In this document: positions 1 to 8,790 of the stretch, piece after piece
Position numbering within the stretch: the first letter of the stretch is position 1
Layout of the letters: each line of letters starts with the position of its first letter
NCBI RefSeq assembly: GCF_000012985.1
Contig: NC_007645.1
Span: 3,440,501-3,504,500, forward strand
Source of the DNA: Hahella chejuensis KCTC 2396
GTDB taxonomy: Bacteria; Pseudomonadota; Gammaproteobacteria; Pseudomonadales; Oleiphilaceae
Direction of reading: 5' to 3'
DNA length: 64,000 bases
Made by a program: the position numbers and the translations under genes
Notes under the pieces: model-generated
Databases searched by the model: none
Told to the model about the DNA's origin: nothing
The model's input: the letters and a program-made list of their open reading frames with translations, nothing else

Positions 1-1
1 C

Positions 2-163
2 TGGAAAGGCTTTGACCCCACCCGGGGAACGATTGTCGGAGCTGAGCACATCGCTGTCGCTGTCGCCAGATTGCCAGAATCGATCCCTCCTATCGCGGGC
101 GACTTTTTTGGCGTTCCTGGTTCATCCATGGAGGTGAATGTCCGGGTAACGGACATCACTTAA
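2..163 (+). CDS. Transglutaminase-like protein, C-terminal end (partial)
   Basis: An open frame enters from the left edge and stops at TAA 161-163, giving 53 residues. It begins WKGFDPTRG and continues [12 protein letters not shown], which matches the end of bacterial transglutaminase-like cysteine proteins: the catalytic Asp in the FDPT motif, then the 'HI.VAVAR' strand and a short beta tail. The start and the catalytic Cys and His lie outside the window. The next gene, 23 bp downstream on the same strand, is also transglutaminase-like, so the two probably form a pair. The family call rests on these short motifs only. Confidence 0.7.
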   Translation, partial: WKGFDPTRGTIVGAEHIAVAVARLPESIPPIAGDFFGVPGSSMEVNVRVTDIT

Positions 164-186
164 ACCTCCTTCCCGAGACCTCGCCA

Positions 187-969
187 ATGTGGTTAAAAAC
201 AAGCTGTGAACTCCTATTCGACATCGCAGTTCCCACGCCATTTATCTTAATGTTGCGCCCACGAAGCGGCGCGCAACAGTGGATCGCCTCCGAAGAATAC
301 TTACTCTTCCCAAGCGTTCCCGTTTTCGAATTTACGGACGACTACGGCAATCTTTGTCAGAGACTGGTGGCGCCGCCTGGGACGTTTAAAATCCATACTT
401 CCGCCAGAATCATGACTTCCGATCATGTTGACGAGGAGCCCGGCGGCGCCTTTATCGACGTCCAACGCCTGCCCGACAATGTCCTGAAGTACTTGTTGCC
501 CAGCCGATACTGCGAGTCTGACTGTTTTAATGACATGGCGCGTGAAATTACCTTGAATCAGGACCCCGGCTACGATCAGGTGGCGGAAATTGAAAGCTGG
601 CTACGTAGAACCATTAAATTTCAACCAGGAAGCAGCTTAACGCCGCTGTCAGCGATCGAAGTGAATAAAAATCAGGTAGGCGTATGCAGAGACCTTGCCC
701 ATCTGGGCGTCGCCCTTTGCCGCAGCCTGAGCATTCCCGCCCGCATGGTGGTGGGGTATTTGCACGCCTTGCGCCCTATGGAGTTACACGCCTGGTTTGA
801 AGCCTTCGTTGCCGGACGCTGGTATACCTTCGACGCAACTCAAATGTCTAAACGAGGCGGCTACGTCGCGATTGGCTATGGCAGGGACGCAGCCGATGTG
901 GCGATCTATAACCAGTTTGGCCCAGCCGTATTTCCTATTGAGCAAAAAGTGTGCGTCGCGCTGGCGTAA
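187..969 (+). CDS. Transglutaminase-like cysteine protein
   Basis: 260 residues with no signal peptide. The N-terminal ~110 residues form a beta-rich domain like that preceding transglutaminase cores. The core shows the full triad: Cys167 in GVCRDLAHL, His201 in ELHAWFEAF and Asp216 in TFDAT. The family includes peptidases and amidases as well as crosslinking enzymes, so the reaction is not known. The ATG at 187 follows a weak purine stretch. It lies 23 bp after another transglutaminase-like gene, so the two are likely cotranscribed; such pairs are common beside circularly permuted ATP-grasp/alpha-E genes, which would lie to the left of the window. Confidence 0.85.
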   Translation: MWLKTSCELLFDIAVPTPFILMLRPRSGAQQWIASEEYLLFPSVPVFEFTDDYGNLCQRLVAPPGTFKIHTSARIMTSDHVDEEPGGAFIDVQRLPDNVLKYLLPSRYCESDCFNDMAREITLNQDPGYDQVAEIESWLRRTIKFQPGSSLTPLSAIEVNKNQVGVCRDLAHLGVALCRSLSIPARMVVGYLHALRPMELHAWFEAFVAGRWYTFDATQMSKRGGYVAIGYGRDAADVAIYNQFGPAVFPIEQKVCVALA

Positions 970-1012
970 AACAAAATTAGATTCTGTTCCGCACCGTACA
1001 GATTGTTCTGAT

Positions 1013-1750
1013 CTAATCTTTGTGGGGAGGATCACCGTTTAACCAGCCCTCCTCTTTCATATTCTTTAATGCGACTTCAAGATTTGGAACCAGGGCCTGG
1101 TGCTTCTTGTGCAGATACAGGTAATTCTCAACAAGTTCGACCGCGCCCACCCGTTTAATACCCATTGAAGCGTATTTCTCTTCTCGTAATAAAGGATCGA
1201 CGATTGTCGCCAAGTCCACATAGACATCGCTCCTTCTCAACTGTAGTCGCTTGAGCGCAGATTCTGCGCTGTAGACCAGCTCCAATCTATTGCTTAGTGG
1301 TTTCGATAGCATGCTTACACACCGAATTACGCCAATGCGGCAATCTACTCGGTAAATCGACTTTGCAAGGGCTTCCCACCCAAATACATCCAACCTCAAA
1401 GCGACATTGGAATAAGCGACAAATTCCATGGTCCATAAAGGAACATCTACGCGGATGAGGTCGCGATAATGCGAGTTATAATCCTTAACTCGACCAGGTA
1501 AACCATCCACGTATCCAGAGTTCGCCAGAGCGCCACTACGCTCAGAGGGGAAGACCTTTAGCTCAAGACCATAACCAATACGACGAAACGCCTCGGAGTA
1601 GAAGTTTGTATAGACCTCTATTTGCGGCGATTGGCTCAATTGGGACGATACGGCCAGCACCAACTTTTTTTCATTCGCCCAGCAAAAATTAAAAGATGTA
1701 TAAAGCGGAGCCAATAACGCCATTAAACAGGCAATACATTTGTACTGCAT
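1013..1750 (-). CDS. Periplasmic solute-binding protein, family 3 type
   Basis: 245 residues with a signal peptide (about 1-25, hydrophobic core then CWANEKK). The pattern 'KKLVLAVSSQLSQSPQIEVYTNFYSEAFRRIGYGLELKV' is typical of SBP_bac_3 proteins that bind amino acids or similar small molecules. No permease or ATPase gene is adjacent, and many such orphan proteins in marine gammaproteobacteria act as sensors or have no known transporter. The ligand cannot be inferred. It faces the transglutaminase gene tail to tail. Confidence 0.75.
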   Translation of the reverse strand: MQYKCIACLMALLAPLYTSFNFCWANEKKLVLAVSSQLSQSPQIEVYTNFYSEAFRRIGYGLELKVFPSERSGALANSGYVDGLPGRVKDYNSHYRDLIRVDVPLWTMEFVAYSNVALRLDVFGWEALAKSIYRVDCRIGVIRCVSMLSKPLSNRLELVYSAESALKRLQLRRSDVYVDLATIVDPLLREEKYASMGIKRVGAVELVENYLYLHKKHQALVPNLEVALKNMKEEGWLNGDPPHKD

Positions 1751-1801
1751 ATAGATCCCGTTGACGCCGTTAGAGCGCTATTGAAGCCACCATCGTTTTT
1801 G

Positions 1802-2101
1802 CTATCGATATCGCCGAGTATCCAGATCCTTGTCCGTTTCTCGCCCCGCCGCAGTAGACTCACCAGCATGTATAATATATTCCTGCGAGTTGATAGCTCC
1901 GTCCTGATCAAGATCAATGGCGGCCCAGTTATTGAGCAATTCCACGTTGGTGTTGGCTTCTCGTTTATCTATGACGCCGTCCTGGTTTGCATCAAGGCTC
2001 GCAAAGTTAGCATCCGAGGACAGCCCTTCCCTATCCGGCTCCGTACAGGCTGCGGTAATAGCCAGTAGCAACGACAAGCAGACAACATTGAGTTTATTCA
2101 T
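1802..2101 (-). CDS. Small EF-hand lipoprotein
   Basis: 99 residues from ATG 2101, preferred over the upstream GTG at 2110 because GAGG sits 8 nt ahead of the ATG. A short hydrophobic segment ends in a lipobox (ITAAC, Cys19). Two EF-hand calcium loops follow: DANQDGVIDKRE and DLDQDGAINSQE, each with acidic residues at loop positions 1, 3, 5 and 12 (Glu). It is predicted to be a membrane-anchored periplasmic calcium-binding protein. The partner is unknown. The gene is about 50 bp upstream of the solute-binding protein gene on the same strand and may be cotranscribed with it. Confidence 0.75.
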   Translation of the reverse strand: MNKLNVVCLSLLLAITAACTEPDREGLSSDANFASLDANQDGVIDKREANTNVELLNNWAAIDLDQDGAINSQEYIIHAGESTAAGRETDKDLDTRRYR

Positions 2102-2110
2102 GATGATCAC

Positions 2111-2518
2111 CTCACTGTGACTCGGTAAAACCGATTTTAGTCCGCACTGGATTTATCCTTCTCCATTATCAGCAACTTCAAAATTATCCTTGCCTCTGCG
2201 GCTTCCCATGCGTGTTATCTCGCGTATAGACAAATACAACTTCGGCGCCAGAATAATTATTTGCCTTGTTATCAGCGAAGTATAGCCTGCTTCGGTATAA
2301 GTGGGGGGTCGTGAGAGTAAAGATGTCCCTTATTTGCGACGCTTGATTTATTAATAATCAGGCGCATGGATGCGCCTGCGTAGCGGCTAGCCGTGATCAG
2401 CTGATTATTCAGTAGCGACATTGCGGCAACGCCTGCTGATTATTTTTCCTCACTAATCCTTCATAAAATTAGGTAGCTACACCCAACTAAAAAAATAGAA
2501 TTTAGGAGTGAAGACTTC
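2111..2518. other. Intergenic region, no gene seen
   Basis: About 400 bp upstream of the EF-hand gene, rich in A and T between 2150 and 2340. It holds one shortened copy of the palindromic repeat family (2349-2410). No reading frame with a recognisable product was found. Promoters for the flanking genes probably lie here, but no convincing -35/-10 pair was identified. Confidence 0.5.
2349..2410. repeat. Palindromic composite repeat, shortened copy 1
   Basis: ATTAAT-bounded element carrying the GGCGCA..TGCGCC hairpin (2361-2376) and the GCGGCTAGCCG palindrome, ending in CTGATTATT. The two longer stems found in full copies (GACAGGGCC.. and GCAGACAAATAG..) are missing. It belongs to the same family as 17706-17848 and 43551-43682. 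Confidence 0.7.
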
Positions 2519-2608
2519 ATGATGTCCCAAGAAGCTTCCCATAGTCCGAAGAGTTTTCTGAAAGTAGCGCCCGTATACGTTGCCTTACTCGACATGACGG
2601 TCGAGTAA
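2519..2608 (+). CDS. Possible 29-residue leader or small peptide
   Basis: ATG ATG at 2519 opens 29 codons ending at TAA 2606-2608, with AGGAG about 10 nt upstream. The product (MMSQEASHSPKSFLKV...) has no recognisable domain. It lies 39 bp ahead of the CheC-like gene, so it may be a small upstream gene of that transcript or chance. Its middle part, KSFLKVAPVYVALLDM, is weakly hydrophobic. Low confidence. Confidence 0.25.
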   Translation: MMSQEASHSPKSFLKVAPVYVALLDMTVE

Positions 2609-2647
2609 ACATTCTTTCTTACTTCTCACAATTGAGGAGGCGCACGT

Positions 2648-3166
2648 ATGCTATCGAAAGAACAACTCGATACTTTTCATGAAGTCGTCAATATCGCCAT
2701 GGGACAAAGTTCCTGCCGACTTGCGAATCTGGTTAACCATTTTGTCATCCTATCTGTCCCTCGCCTATTTGTCCTGACGCCTGCTCATGAACGAAGGCCG
2801 GAACTTTATTTTCGCTATTACCGTAGCGTTATTATCCAGCAGAGTTTTTCAGGCGGCTTAAAAGGCGAAGGCTTAGTAGGAATTCATGACATGACTGCAC
2901 ATCATTTAGAGCAGTTTGTGGGACTTGATTCTGTCCCTGATCAAAATGAGGATGAGCTCTACCTTGACCTTGGTTGTCTTTTGGTTGGCTCTTGTGTAAC
3001 GAGCGTATCGCATCAATTGATGTTGGGCAAAATCAGGTTTTCTCAACCCACGCTTTCGGATTGTAACGTCTTGGCAAATGCGAATTCCGGCCACGACTCA
3101 GTACAGAAAAGCAGCGACGCTTTACTGGTGAATATTCTACTGAAAGTTGAACGGCTTGCCTTTTAA
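2648..3166 (+). CDS. CheC-like chemotaxis phosphatase-family protein
   Basis: 172 residues. The start is well set by AGGAGG 9 nt before ATG. The N-terminal helix 'FHEVVNIAMGQSSCRLANLVN' matches the CheC/FliY helix in which conserved Glu and Asn act on phospho-response regulators. The equivalent second helix, 'YLDLGCLLVGSCVTSVSHQL', has Asp and Cys where Glu and Asn are usual, so the second active site looks degenerate. No CheY-like gene is adjacent, although the diguanylate cyclase downstream is a signalling neighbour. The family is clear from motif spacing; catalytic activity is uncertain. Confidence 0.7.
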   Translation: MLSKEQLDTFHEVVNIAMGQSSCRLANLVNHFVILSVPRLFVLTPAHERRPELYFRYYRSVIIQQSFSGGLKGEGLVGIHDMTAHHLEQFVGLDSVPDQNEDELYLDLGCLLVGSCVTSVSHQLMLGKIRFSQPTLSDCNVLANANSGHDSVQKSSDALLVNILLKVERLAF

Positions 3167-3208
3167 TGGAGACGCGGAATGGTCAATATCTATACGATGT
3201 GAGGATAA

Positions 3209-3427
3209 TCAGAAACTTAAGTGACTCAAAATTGCAACATTGTTATTGGCGTATTTATTTCGACATAAGATGCCAGATCGAGTTCGAGCGGAAATGTAAG
3301 CCTTACACTTGATTTTTCTTCGTTTTATTCTAAAGATGACGCCTTCAAATATAAGGATTGTTAATATTTTCCATAGCAACCATATAACCAGCAAGAATAA
3401 GGAAGCGCTCCAAACAGAGTTTCCCAT
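3209..3427 (-). CDS. Possible small membrane protein
   Basis: A 72-residue frame whose N-terminal third is one strong hydrophobic segment (SASLFLLVIWLLWKILTILIF) followed by a basic stretch (RIKRRKIKCK). That is a plausible single-pass membrane topology, but the region is AT-rich, there is no clear ribosome binding site and the C-terminal half looks random. It could equally be noise in the spacer between the CheC-like and diguanylate cyclase genes. Confidence 0.2.
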   Translation of the reverse strand: MGNSVWSASLFLLVIWLLWKILTILIFEGVIFRIKRRKIKCKAYISARTRSGILCRNKYANNNVAILSHLSF

Positions 3428-3623
3428 CCGTCACACAAAAATAATTCTTAAACGAATTAGTCCTATAAAACAGTAAGCGTGTAGCCATTAATCCCCCTCG
3501 CTTTTAAGTAAAAAAACAATTCCCTGAAAAAGATAACAAAATAGTTTGTACCCCCTGGAATTATTCACTACTATCACAAGATGATAAGTTGACGCTTAAA
3601 TTTGCCGTGGCAGGGAGAAGCCA

Positions 3624-5243
3624 ATGAAGCTCAGATACCTGCTGGTTTTGGCGTTTACTTTGGTCGCTTCCTTGCCGCTACTGTTCACCTTGCTTCATTT
3701 AAATAGCTTTATCACAGAGCAATATAGAGGGAAAATCGATAAGCGGCTTTCTGAAATGTCTCTTTCTTATAAAAACAATATTCGTAATTCTATAAATGAC
3801 CTGACAGCCAGGACGGAGTTGATATCTAGCCGCACCCAGATGCGCACAAGCCTTTACAAATGGAATCAAGATAAAAAATCAAAGGAGCTATCTCTCATTA
3901 GGAGAATTATATTTGATGCTAAATTGGGAGGGAGAAACATTGAAAGCATCTCTATATACGACAACCAATACAACCTCGTAGCTTCGACCTCCAGCAAGGC
4001 AAAAGAGCTGAATACTCCGGATTCATTTAACGGAATACAATCAGTGAATATAGTCGCTAAAGAGGGGGCGTATTATATTTGCATCTCTCTACAGCTTGTT
4101 CTAGGCGATTATGTAATTGGAATAGTCAATGTTAGCTACCCTATCACTGAAGTTATTCGCGAAGCCACACATCTTTTGGGCAGTACGGAGCAACATCTTT
4201 TTGCAGTCAGACAGGATGGCGACATATTGTTAGTGCTATCACCAGAATCTAAAATGGCGAGCGTAAAGAGACTTTCATGGCAAGATATTTTAGATTCGAC
4301 GCCTATCAAAGAGGCGATGTTAGGTAATGAGCGCATACTGAGGTATACCACTGATTATAAAGGGGAAATAGTAATAGCATCGACGAGATATCTGCCTGAA
4401 CTTGACTGGGGAGTTGTAGTAAAGATAAATAAAGAAGAAGTGTTATCCCTGATCAATACAGAAAGGTTCAACCTATTTACAATAGAAGCAATGATTGTTC
4501 TATTTTCAATTGGATTCGGAGTGGCGATCAGCTCGTATATTTCAAAGCCTATTGACAGACTGATGAAGTACACTGAAAACCTCTCCGCCAGCAATGTTCC
4601 CGAGAAAGAAAACACCACAAGAATATTTGAAATAAACAAGCTTACCGGAAGATTTAATAAAATTCTCGGAGCGATTGATAAGCTGGACAAAGAAAATATA
4701 GAACTAAAAGAAATGGCCTTGCGCGATCCTTTAACAGGCATACATAACCGGCGTTTCTTCCAAAATAGATTAAGTTATGAATTTGGCCGTGCAAAGCGCT
4801 ATAAGTCCGACTTAATATTAGTCCTTCTTGATATTGATAAATTCAAGGAAGTCAATGACAATAAAGGACACGGCGCCGGAGATGAAGTTTTAATAAAGCT
4901 TGCATCATTTTTAAAGCACTCGTTAAGAATTTCAGATATTGTCGCCCGGATTGGTGGTGAGGAATTTTGTATTATATTGCCAGAGAAGTTAGATCCAGAT
5001 GTCAGAAGCTTTATTTTTCGGCTGCATAGAGACATATCATTGCTTGAGTTTAATTACATAAATGATCCTTTTCATATAACTTGCAGCATGGGGGTCGCCA
5101 CATTGAAAACTGAAACAAGAGACCCTGGTGAAATATTAAAACAGGCGGATGATGCGCTGTACTGCGCAAAACGAACTGGAAGGAACCGAATTATATATGA
5201 AGATGAATTATCTGTAGTCGTAGATATTTCCTCAAAGCATTAA
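3624..5243 (+). CDS. Membrane diguanylate cyclase (dCache-HAMP-GGDEF)
   Basis: 539 residues, predicted to make cyclic di-GMP from two GTP. Order: membrane helix (5-25), periplasmic double-Cache-like sensor (about 30-280), membrane helix (285-305), HAMP (306-358), GGDEF domain (367-530). The active-site motif is GGEEF (444-448). An RxxD product-inhibition site (RISD, 435-438) lies five residues ahead, so the enzyme should be active and feedback-inhibited. GGGAGAAG precedes the ATG. The gene is visibly AT-richer than most neighbours, with many ATA and AAA codons, which hints at acquisition. The sensed ligand is unknown. Confidence 0.92.
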   Translation: MKLRYLLVLAFTLVASLPLLFTLLHLNSFITEQYRGKIDKRLSEMSLSYKNNIRNSINDLTARTELISSRTQMRTSLYKWNQDKKSKELSLIRRIIFDAKLGGRNIESISIYDNQYNLVASTSSKAKELNTPDSFNGIQSVNIVAKEGAYYICISLQLVLGDYVIGIVNVSYPITEVIREATHLLGSTEQHLFAVRQDGDILLVLSPESKMASVKRLSWQDILDSTPIKEAMLGNERILRYTTDYKGEIVIASTRYLPELDWGVVVKINKEEVLSLINTERFNLFTIEAMIVLFSIGFGVAISSYISKPIDRLMKYTENLSASNVPEKENTTRIFEINKLTGRFNKILGAIDKLDKENIELKEMALRDPLTGIHNRRFFQNRLSYEFGRAKRYKSDLILVLLDIDKFKEVNDNKGHGAGDEVLIKLASFLKHSLRISDIVARIGGEEFCIILPEKLDPDVRSFIFRLHRDISLLEFNYINDPFHITCSMGVATLKTETRDPGEILKQADDALYCAKRTGRNRIIYEDELSVVVDISSKH

Positions 5244-5368
5244 CGATTTTCTTAGTCAGATTCGAAAATTGGGCGACATGACTTCCTCCCCTAACCTGCT
5301 TGTAAAGAATGAAAGATTAGCTATATATACTATTGGTCAAGTAGACAAATGTTGATCTGACAGACAAA

Positions 5369-5400
5369 GATTAACCAGGCGGACAAATAGCTTCCTTGTC
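5369..5400. repeat. Degenerate fragment of composite repeat, copy 2
   Basis: About 32 bp matching the start of the family in the 'ATTAATCAGGCAGACAAATAGC' orientation, but with the second arm of that hairpin lost. It sits between the diguanylate cyclase and the next gene. Confidence 0.5.
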
Positions 5401-5444
5401 AATACAGACCGGGAATACACGGGCTTTGCAGGAGCGCAAAAAGC

Positions 5445-6803
5445 ATGGATCGGCCTCCTTCTTCATCAAAACTCAGCCATTTCACCTCCTGGAGTCTTTA
5501 CGTCTTCACAGCACTCTCTCTTTCCCTGCAGATTCACGCCAAAAGTCTCTACGTCGATATAAACGCCTCTCCCACGGGAAACTGCACTAAGTCGTCGCCC
5601 TGTCAGTCTATTAATACCGCGATATCGAAAGTAGCCGAAAACGACGTGATCAATGTGGCCGAGGGTGTTTACTTTGAAGATGTGGACTTCGGCGGACTAA
5701 GTTATTCTCTGTCGCTGGAAGGACAAGTAGTCGTTACCGCTCCCACCACTCTTAATTGCGGCGCCGACTCGGTGGTCTACTGCCCGGTGCTTGTGCCAGA
5801 GGAAGACCTGGACATCGCCATCGAAGGCTCGGGATTGTCCTATAACGCCGACTTAGGGATATGGGTGGGGGTGTCTGATAATGGTGACGAGCTGGTTCCG
5901 CAAAAAGCGGGGCGTTACATGATTTTCTATTTCGATCCCACTAAGATCAGCATCGACGGAAAAATAAGCGTCAGCCCCCTTCTCTCCGAATCGCAGGCGC
6001 AAGAATGGCAAATGTTCGATTTGGAGGGCATTACTTATAATCCCAGCAGCGGCGTTTACTACGCCATGTCCTCGCTTTCTCTGCATAAAAGTAACCCGGC
6101 CAGGGATACCTGGTATCGCTATCAGGGTTACAACTTCACCTTGAGTCCCAGCAAAAGCGGGGGTTATCAGGCCAACAATCTCACCGCCCTGTCGCTGACC
6201 AAGCGTCGGGATCTGCGGGAGTGGGTGATCTCATCGGGAGGAGTTAACTGGCCGGCCAGTTCGGATACTTCGCAAAATGTGCCGCCAGCCATCACAGGAC
6301 GGGCCGAGACCGGCAATGGCATTAACGTGGAAGGGGTTGCTTTCGCTGGTAGCAACAGTTCTGGAGATAATATATTCCTTGGTTTTAGGGGGCCATTATT
6401 CCGCTCCGTTACCCCCTTCCACCTATACGATGCCCTAGTTCTATCCACGACTTTTAACGGCAATGCGGAGCCCATGCCTGATCAACAATTGTTTGTAACG
6501 GGTATCAAAAACGCAAAGTTTTTTAAGCAGGGCATTCGTGGCCTGGACTCTATCCCTAACTACACTGGATGGTTCGTCGTCATATTCGGGCAAACCGACA
6601 CGCAGATTGAGCCCCTAAATGTATTTCTATGGAACTCTGATAGCGGCGAAGTACAAAGCGTTCAGACCCTACCCAACAATTTCGTGGCGGAGGGCGTCAG
6701 CGCTGTGAAGGTAATAGAAAACAGCTCGAAATCCGTACTGATATATATGATCGATGACAGCCAAGCCTATGTCATGAGTATGGCGCTAGCCTTCTCTCCC
6801 TAG
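5445..6803 (+). CDS. Secreted protein with pectate-lyase-like N-terminus, unknown function
   Basis: 452 residues with an N-terminal hydrophobic segment and likely cleavage near QIHAKS. The following stretch (SLYVDINASPTGNCTKSSPCQSINTAISKVAENDVINVAEGVYFEDV) is the typical opening of DUF1565/right-handed beta-helix proteins that bind or act on polysaccharide. The rest (about 110-452) lacks the helix repeats and instead resembles a DUF3616-like propeller, with 'GRAETGNGINVEGVAFAG...FLGFRGPLF' and 'VEGVSAVKVIENSSKSVLIYMIDD'. It could be a fusion of the two. AGGAG precedes the ATG by 9-10 nt. No enzyme activity can be claimed. Confidence 0.7.
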   Translation: MDRPPSSSKLSHFTSWSLYVFTALSLSLQIHAKSLYVDINASPTGNCTKSSPCQSINTAISKVAENDVINVAEGVYFEDVDFGGLSYSLSLEGQVVVTAPTTLNCGADSVVYCPVLVPEEDLDIAIEGSGLSYNADLGIWVGVSDNGDELVPQKAGRYMIFYFDPTKISIDGKISVSPLLSESQAQEWQMFDLEGITYNPSSGVYYAMSSLSLHKSNPARDTWYRYQGYNFTLSPSKSGGYQANNLTALSLTKRRDLREWVISSGGVNWPASSDTSQNVPPAITGRAETGNGINVEGVAFAGSNSSGDNIFLGFRGPLFRSVTPFHLYDALVLSTTFNGNAEPMPDQQLFVTGIKNAKFFKQGIRGLDSIPNYTGWFVVIFGQTDTQIEPLNVFLWNSDSGEVQSVQTLPNNFVAEGVSAVKVIENSSKSVLIYMIDDSQAYVMSMALAFSP

Positions 6804-6864
6804 CTAGGCGCCAAGTGGGGCCCTGAATGAACTATAACTTAAATTCATAGTGGCAGGATTGATC

Positions 6865-7338
6865 ATGAAAAATACGCTTCTTCTTATAGTATTATTAATC
6901 CCTGCTTTGGCGACAGCGGATAACACCATCACTTTCACGGGAGATGTTGACGTCAGCGACACGCTGACAGTGGATGGGGACATTAAAGCAGGTAAAGATA
7001 TCAAGTTCAGCGACGGCACCAAACAATCTACAGCGGCTGACAACTTTCCCTCGGGAACCATCGTGCTTACTTTGAACTCTTCATGCCCGGATGGCTGGAA
7101 TGATATCGACGATTCTCTCAAAGGGCGTTTCGTTGTCATTACGCCTGACGGCGGCACAGTCAAAGGCACAGTCGGCGACTCAATGGACGATTTAAGCACC
7201 CCGCAGCACACGCATAAAATCGACGAAAGCACCCGCTATGGCGGCGGCAGTCGCACGGCTAGCCGCGCTGATGAAACTGACGAAGCGAGCGATGGTTGGC
7301 TACCTTACGTTCAGTTAAACGCCTGCGTTAAACAATAG
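6865..7338 (+). CDS. Small secreted protein with phage tail-collar-like C-terminus
   Basis: 157 residues from ATG 6865, chosen over GTG 6850 because AGGA sits just ahead of the ATG. A signal peptide (KNTLLLIVLLIPALATA) is followed by a repetitive beta segment (ITFTGDVDVSDTLTVDGDIKAGKDIKFSDGTKQ) like the N-termini of secreted fibre proteins. The C-terminal part, 'CPDGW...LKGRFVV...DLSTPQHTHKI...GWLPYVQLNACVKQ', has the HxH and 'PYVQL.ACVK' signatures of phage tail-collar/fibre tips. No other phage genes surround it, so it is probably a host-adapted surface or secreted protein. It follows the previous secreted-protein gene closely and may share its transcript. Confidence 0.65.
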   Translation: MKNTLLLIVLLIPALATADNTITFTGDVDVSDTLTVDGDIKAGKDIKFSDGTKQSTAADNFPSGTIVLTLNSSCPDGWNDIDDSLKGRFVVITPDGGTVKGTVGDSMDDLSTPQHTHKIDESTRYGGGSRTASRADETDEASDGWLPYVQLNACVKQ

Positions 7339-7891
7339 AGATCAATTACCAAAAGACTCAGATGGATATCTGAAGTGTATTATCGGCTGCAATACGGCGA
7401 CGCCCTTAATCAACAACACCCAAAGCGCGTTGTAGGACCGTGGCATGCGTTCGCCCATGAGCACATCCCAGCAGACTAAAATGCCGAAACTCATCGGGAA
7501 CGGGGGGAAATAAAGAGGTCGTCGGTGCGTGTCGTCGGTAATTCTTACAATGAAAGGATTTGTAGAAGTAAAAGTTACAATCAGACAAGCCAAGCTCAAA
7601 GCGCTGTAGCGACACACGCCAGTGAGATGCGCTTTTATTGTTCCAGCATGTTTTGAAAGCGCCCACCGTCTTTTGGACCTGGTTCTCTGTCTCATGATGA
7701 AGCGCTTATTCAGACACATTCATCCATAAAGGCCTGGCCGCCGCATCCGATTCTCTCCGATCAGACGAAGACTTAATCATTCCGAAGACAGGATAAGCCG
7801 CGAGAAACAATAGAGGGGAGTCTCATTTGGCACAATATCTGTACATAGCCATATATTCGATACTCTTATATGGCGAACACGGAGTTGGAAA
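7339..7891. other. Intergenic region, no convincing gene
   Basis: About 550 bp. Two overlapping minus-strand frames (86 and 125 codons) exist but carry no recognisable motif, no good ribosome binding site and overlap each other in different frames. Near the right end is a TTGGCA-like -35 (7827-7832) and an inverted repeat (7848-7874) ahead of the next gene. Confidence 0.5.
7848..7874. promoter_or_regulatory. Perfect 8-bp inverted repeat upstream of 7892 gene
   Basis: GCCATATA, 11-nt spacer, TATATGGC, ending 17 bp before the ATG at 7892. It overlaps the place where a -10 region would be expected downstream of TTGGCA at 7827. It could be an operator or an RNA hairpin in the leader. Confidence 0.4.
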
Positions 7892-8452
7892 ATGAATACC
7901 CTTAAGAAAGAAGCCGATCTTGATATGCATGTTATCGGTGAAACTTATCCATCAAAGGTAGCGGTGGTCTTTGACACAAAGGAAACAGCGGACGAAGCTA
8001 TCGATGCGCTGGTTACTGAGGCTGGCTTTTCACGCCAGCAAATTAAGTTGATAAATCCAAATGACAGGCAGGACGTCCACCTGGGGGCAAATCTTGAGCC
8101 TGAGAACAAAGGTATCCTCGCCACCATGATCAGGTCGCACGTCGTGATAGGTGGAGGCATTGTTCTTCTTTCTATCCTTCTCGCCTGGCTGCTGGTTACG
8201 GCAGGCCCTCCCGCAACGCAATCCAGTCCGGGCATGACGTTCCTTGGAGTGTGTAGCTTAGGATTGTTTCTAGGGCTGATTTTGGGAGGAGCTGTTGCTT
8301 TACGTCCAGATCATGATCTGGTGATCGCCAAAATTCGGATGGGCAAAGACGCAGGCAAGTGGGGGGTTGTAGTCCATACGTCTCATGATGATAAAAAACT
8401 CGCCAGACAAACTTTAGCCAGGTTCTCCAATACAACAGTGGAAAGCTTATAA
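7892..8452 (+). CDS. Two-helix membrane protein of stress-protein type, function unknown
   Basis: 186 residues starting at an ATG with GGAG 7 nt upstream. The N-terminal ~70 residues (KVAVVFDTKETADEAIDALVTEAGFSRQQIKLINPND) form an alpha/beta fold like the 'general stress protein 17M-like' domain. Two membrane helices follow (about 82-103 and 113-135, with glycine-rich LFLGLILGGAVAL), then a short cytoplasmic ferredoxin-like repeat (KWGVVVHTSHDDKKLARQTLARF). Proteins of this layout are usually annotated only as membrane proteins. No operon partner is evident; napE follows after about 340 bp. Confidence 0.65.
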   Translation: MNTLKKEADLDMHVIGETYPSKVAVVFDTKETADEAIDALVTEAGFSRQQIKLINPNDRQDVHLGANLEPENKGILATMIRSHVVIGGGIVLLSILLAWLLVTAGPPATQSSPGMTFLGVCSLGLFLGLILGGAVALRPDHDLVIAKIRMGKDAGKWGVVVHTSHDDKKLARQTLARFSNTTVESL

Positions 8453-8790
8453 GCCTATATCTGAATAAAATTCACCTTATATTCCTATTCAAATTTTGAC
8501 GGTACATCGGTGGCTGACTCCTGCAGTCTTCCGAACGTCTCAGACGAACCCAGCGGCGGCCGGTTGTGCCTCCCTTTCCGCCAAAAGCCCCTTCTTCCAT
8601 TTGTCCGCAACGACAGGTCTGCACGGGTCAGGCCCCGTCTCTATCACTCTCTTTCTCTGTCTACTCTTCTATTACCTGCCGGTTTTTGATCTGATTTGCG
8701 TCCGACTATCACTTGGACTAACTTCTTTAGACAACCTCTGCATGCATGTGCAGATATAGCAGGACAGCTGTAATGGCGTTGTGGGGTCAT
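8453..8790. other. Spacer upstream of nap operon
   Basis: About 340 bp holding a worn copy of the composite repeat (8592-8642). A half-site TTGAT is visible near 8689, but there is no full FNR palindrome and no clear NarL/NarP heptamer pair. The nap promoter is presumably here; its elements could not be fixed. Confidence 0.45.
8592..8642. repeat. Worn fragment of composite repeat, copy 3
   Basis: TTTGTCCGCAACGACAGG followed by a GTCAGGCC-CGTCTC arm matches the middle of the family (the end of one stem plus the GACAGGGCC stem) with several substitutions. The flanking stems have gone. It lies upstream of napE. Confidence 0.5.

Noticed and set aside
6865-7338. Prophage tail-fibre gene
   Set aside because: The tail-collar-like end is real, but no other phage gene is nearby and the protein has a secretion signal.
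7342-7719. Minus-strand frames of 125 and 86 codons as possible genes or a transposase remnant
   Set aside because: They overlap in different frames, lack ribosome sites, show no recognisable motif and have composition typical of chance frames.
8689-8720. FNR site upstream of napE
   Set aside because: Only one TTGAT half-site; the second half does not match.
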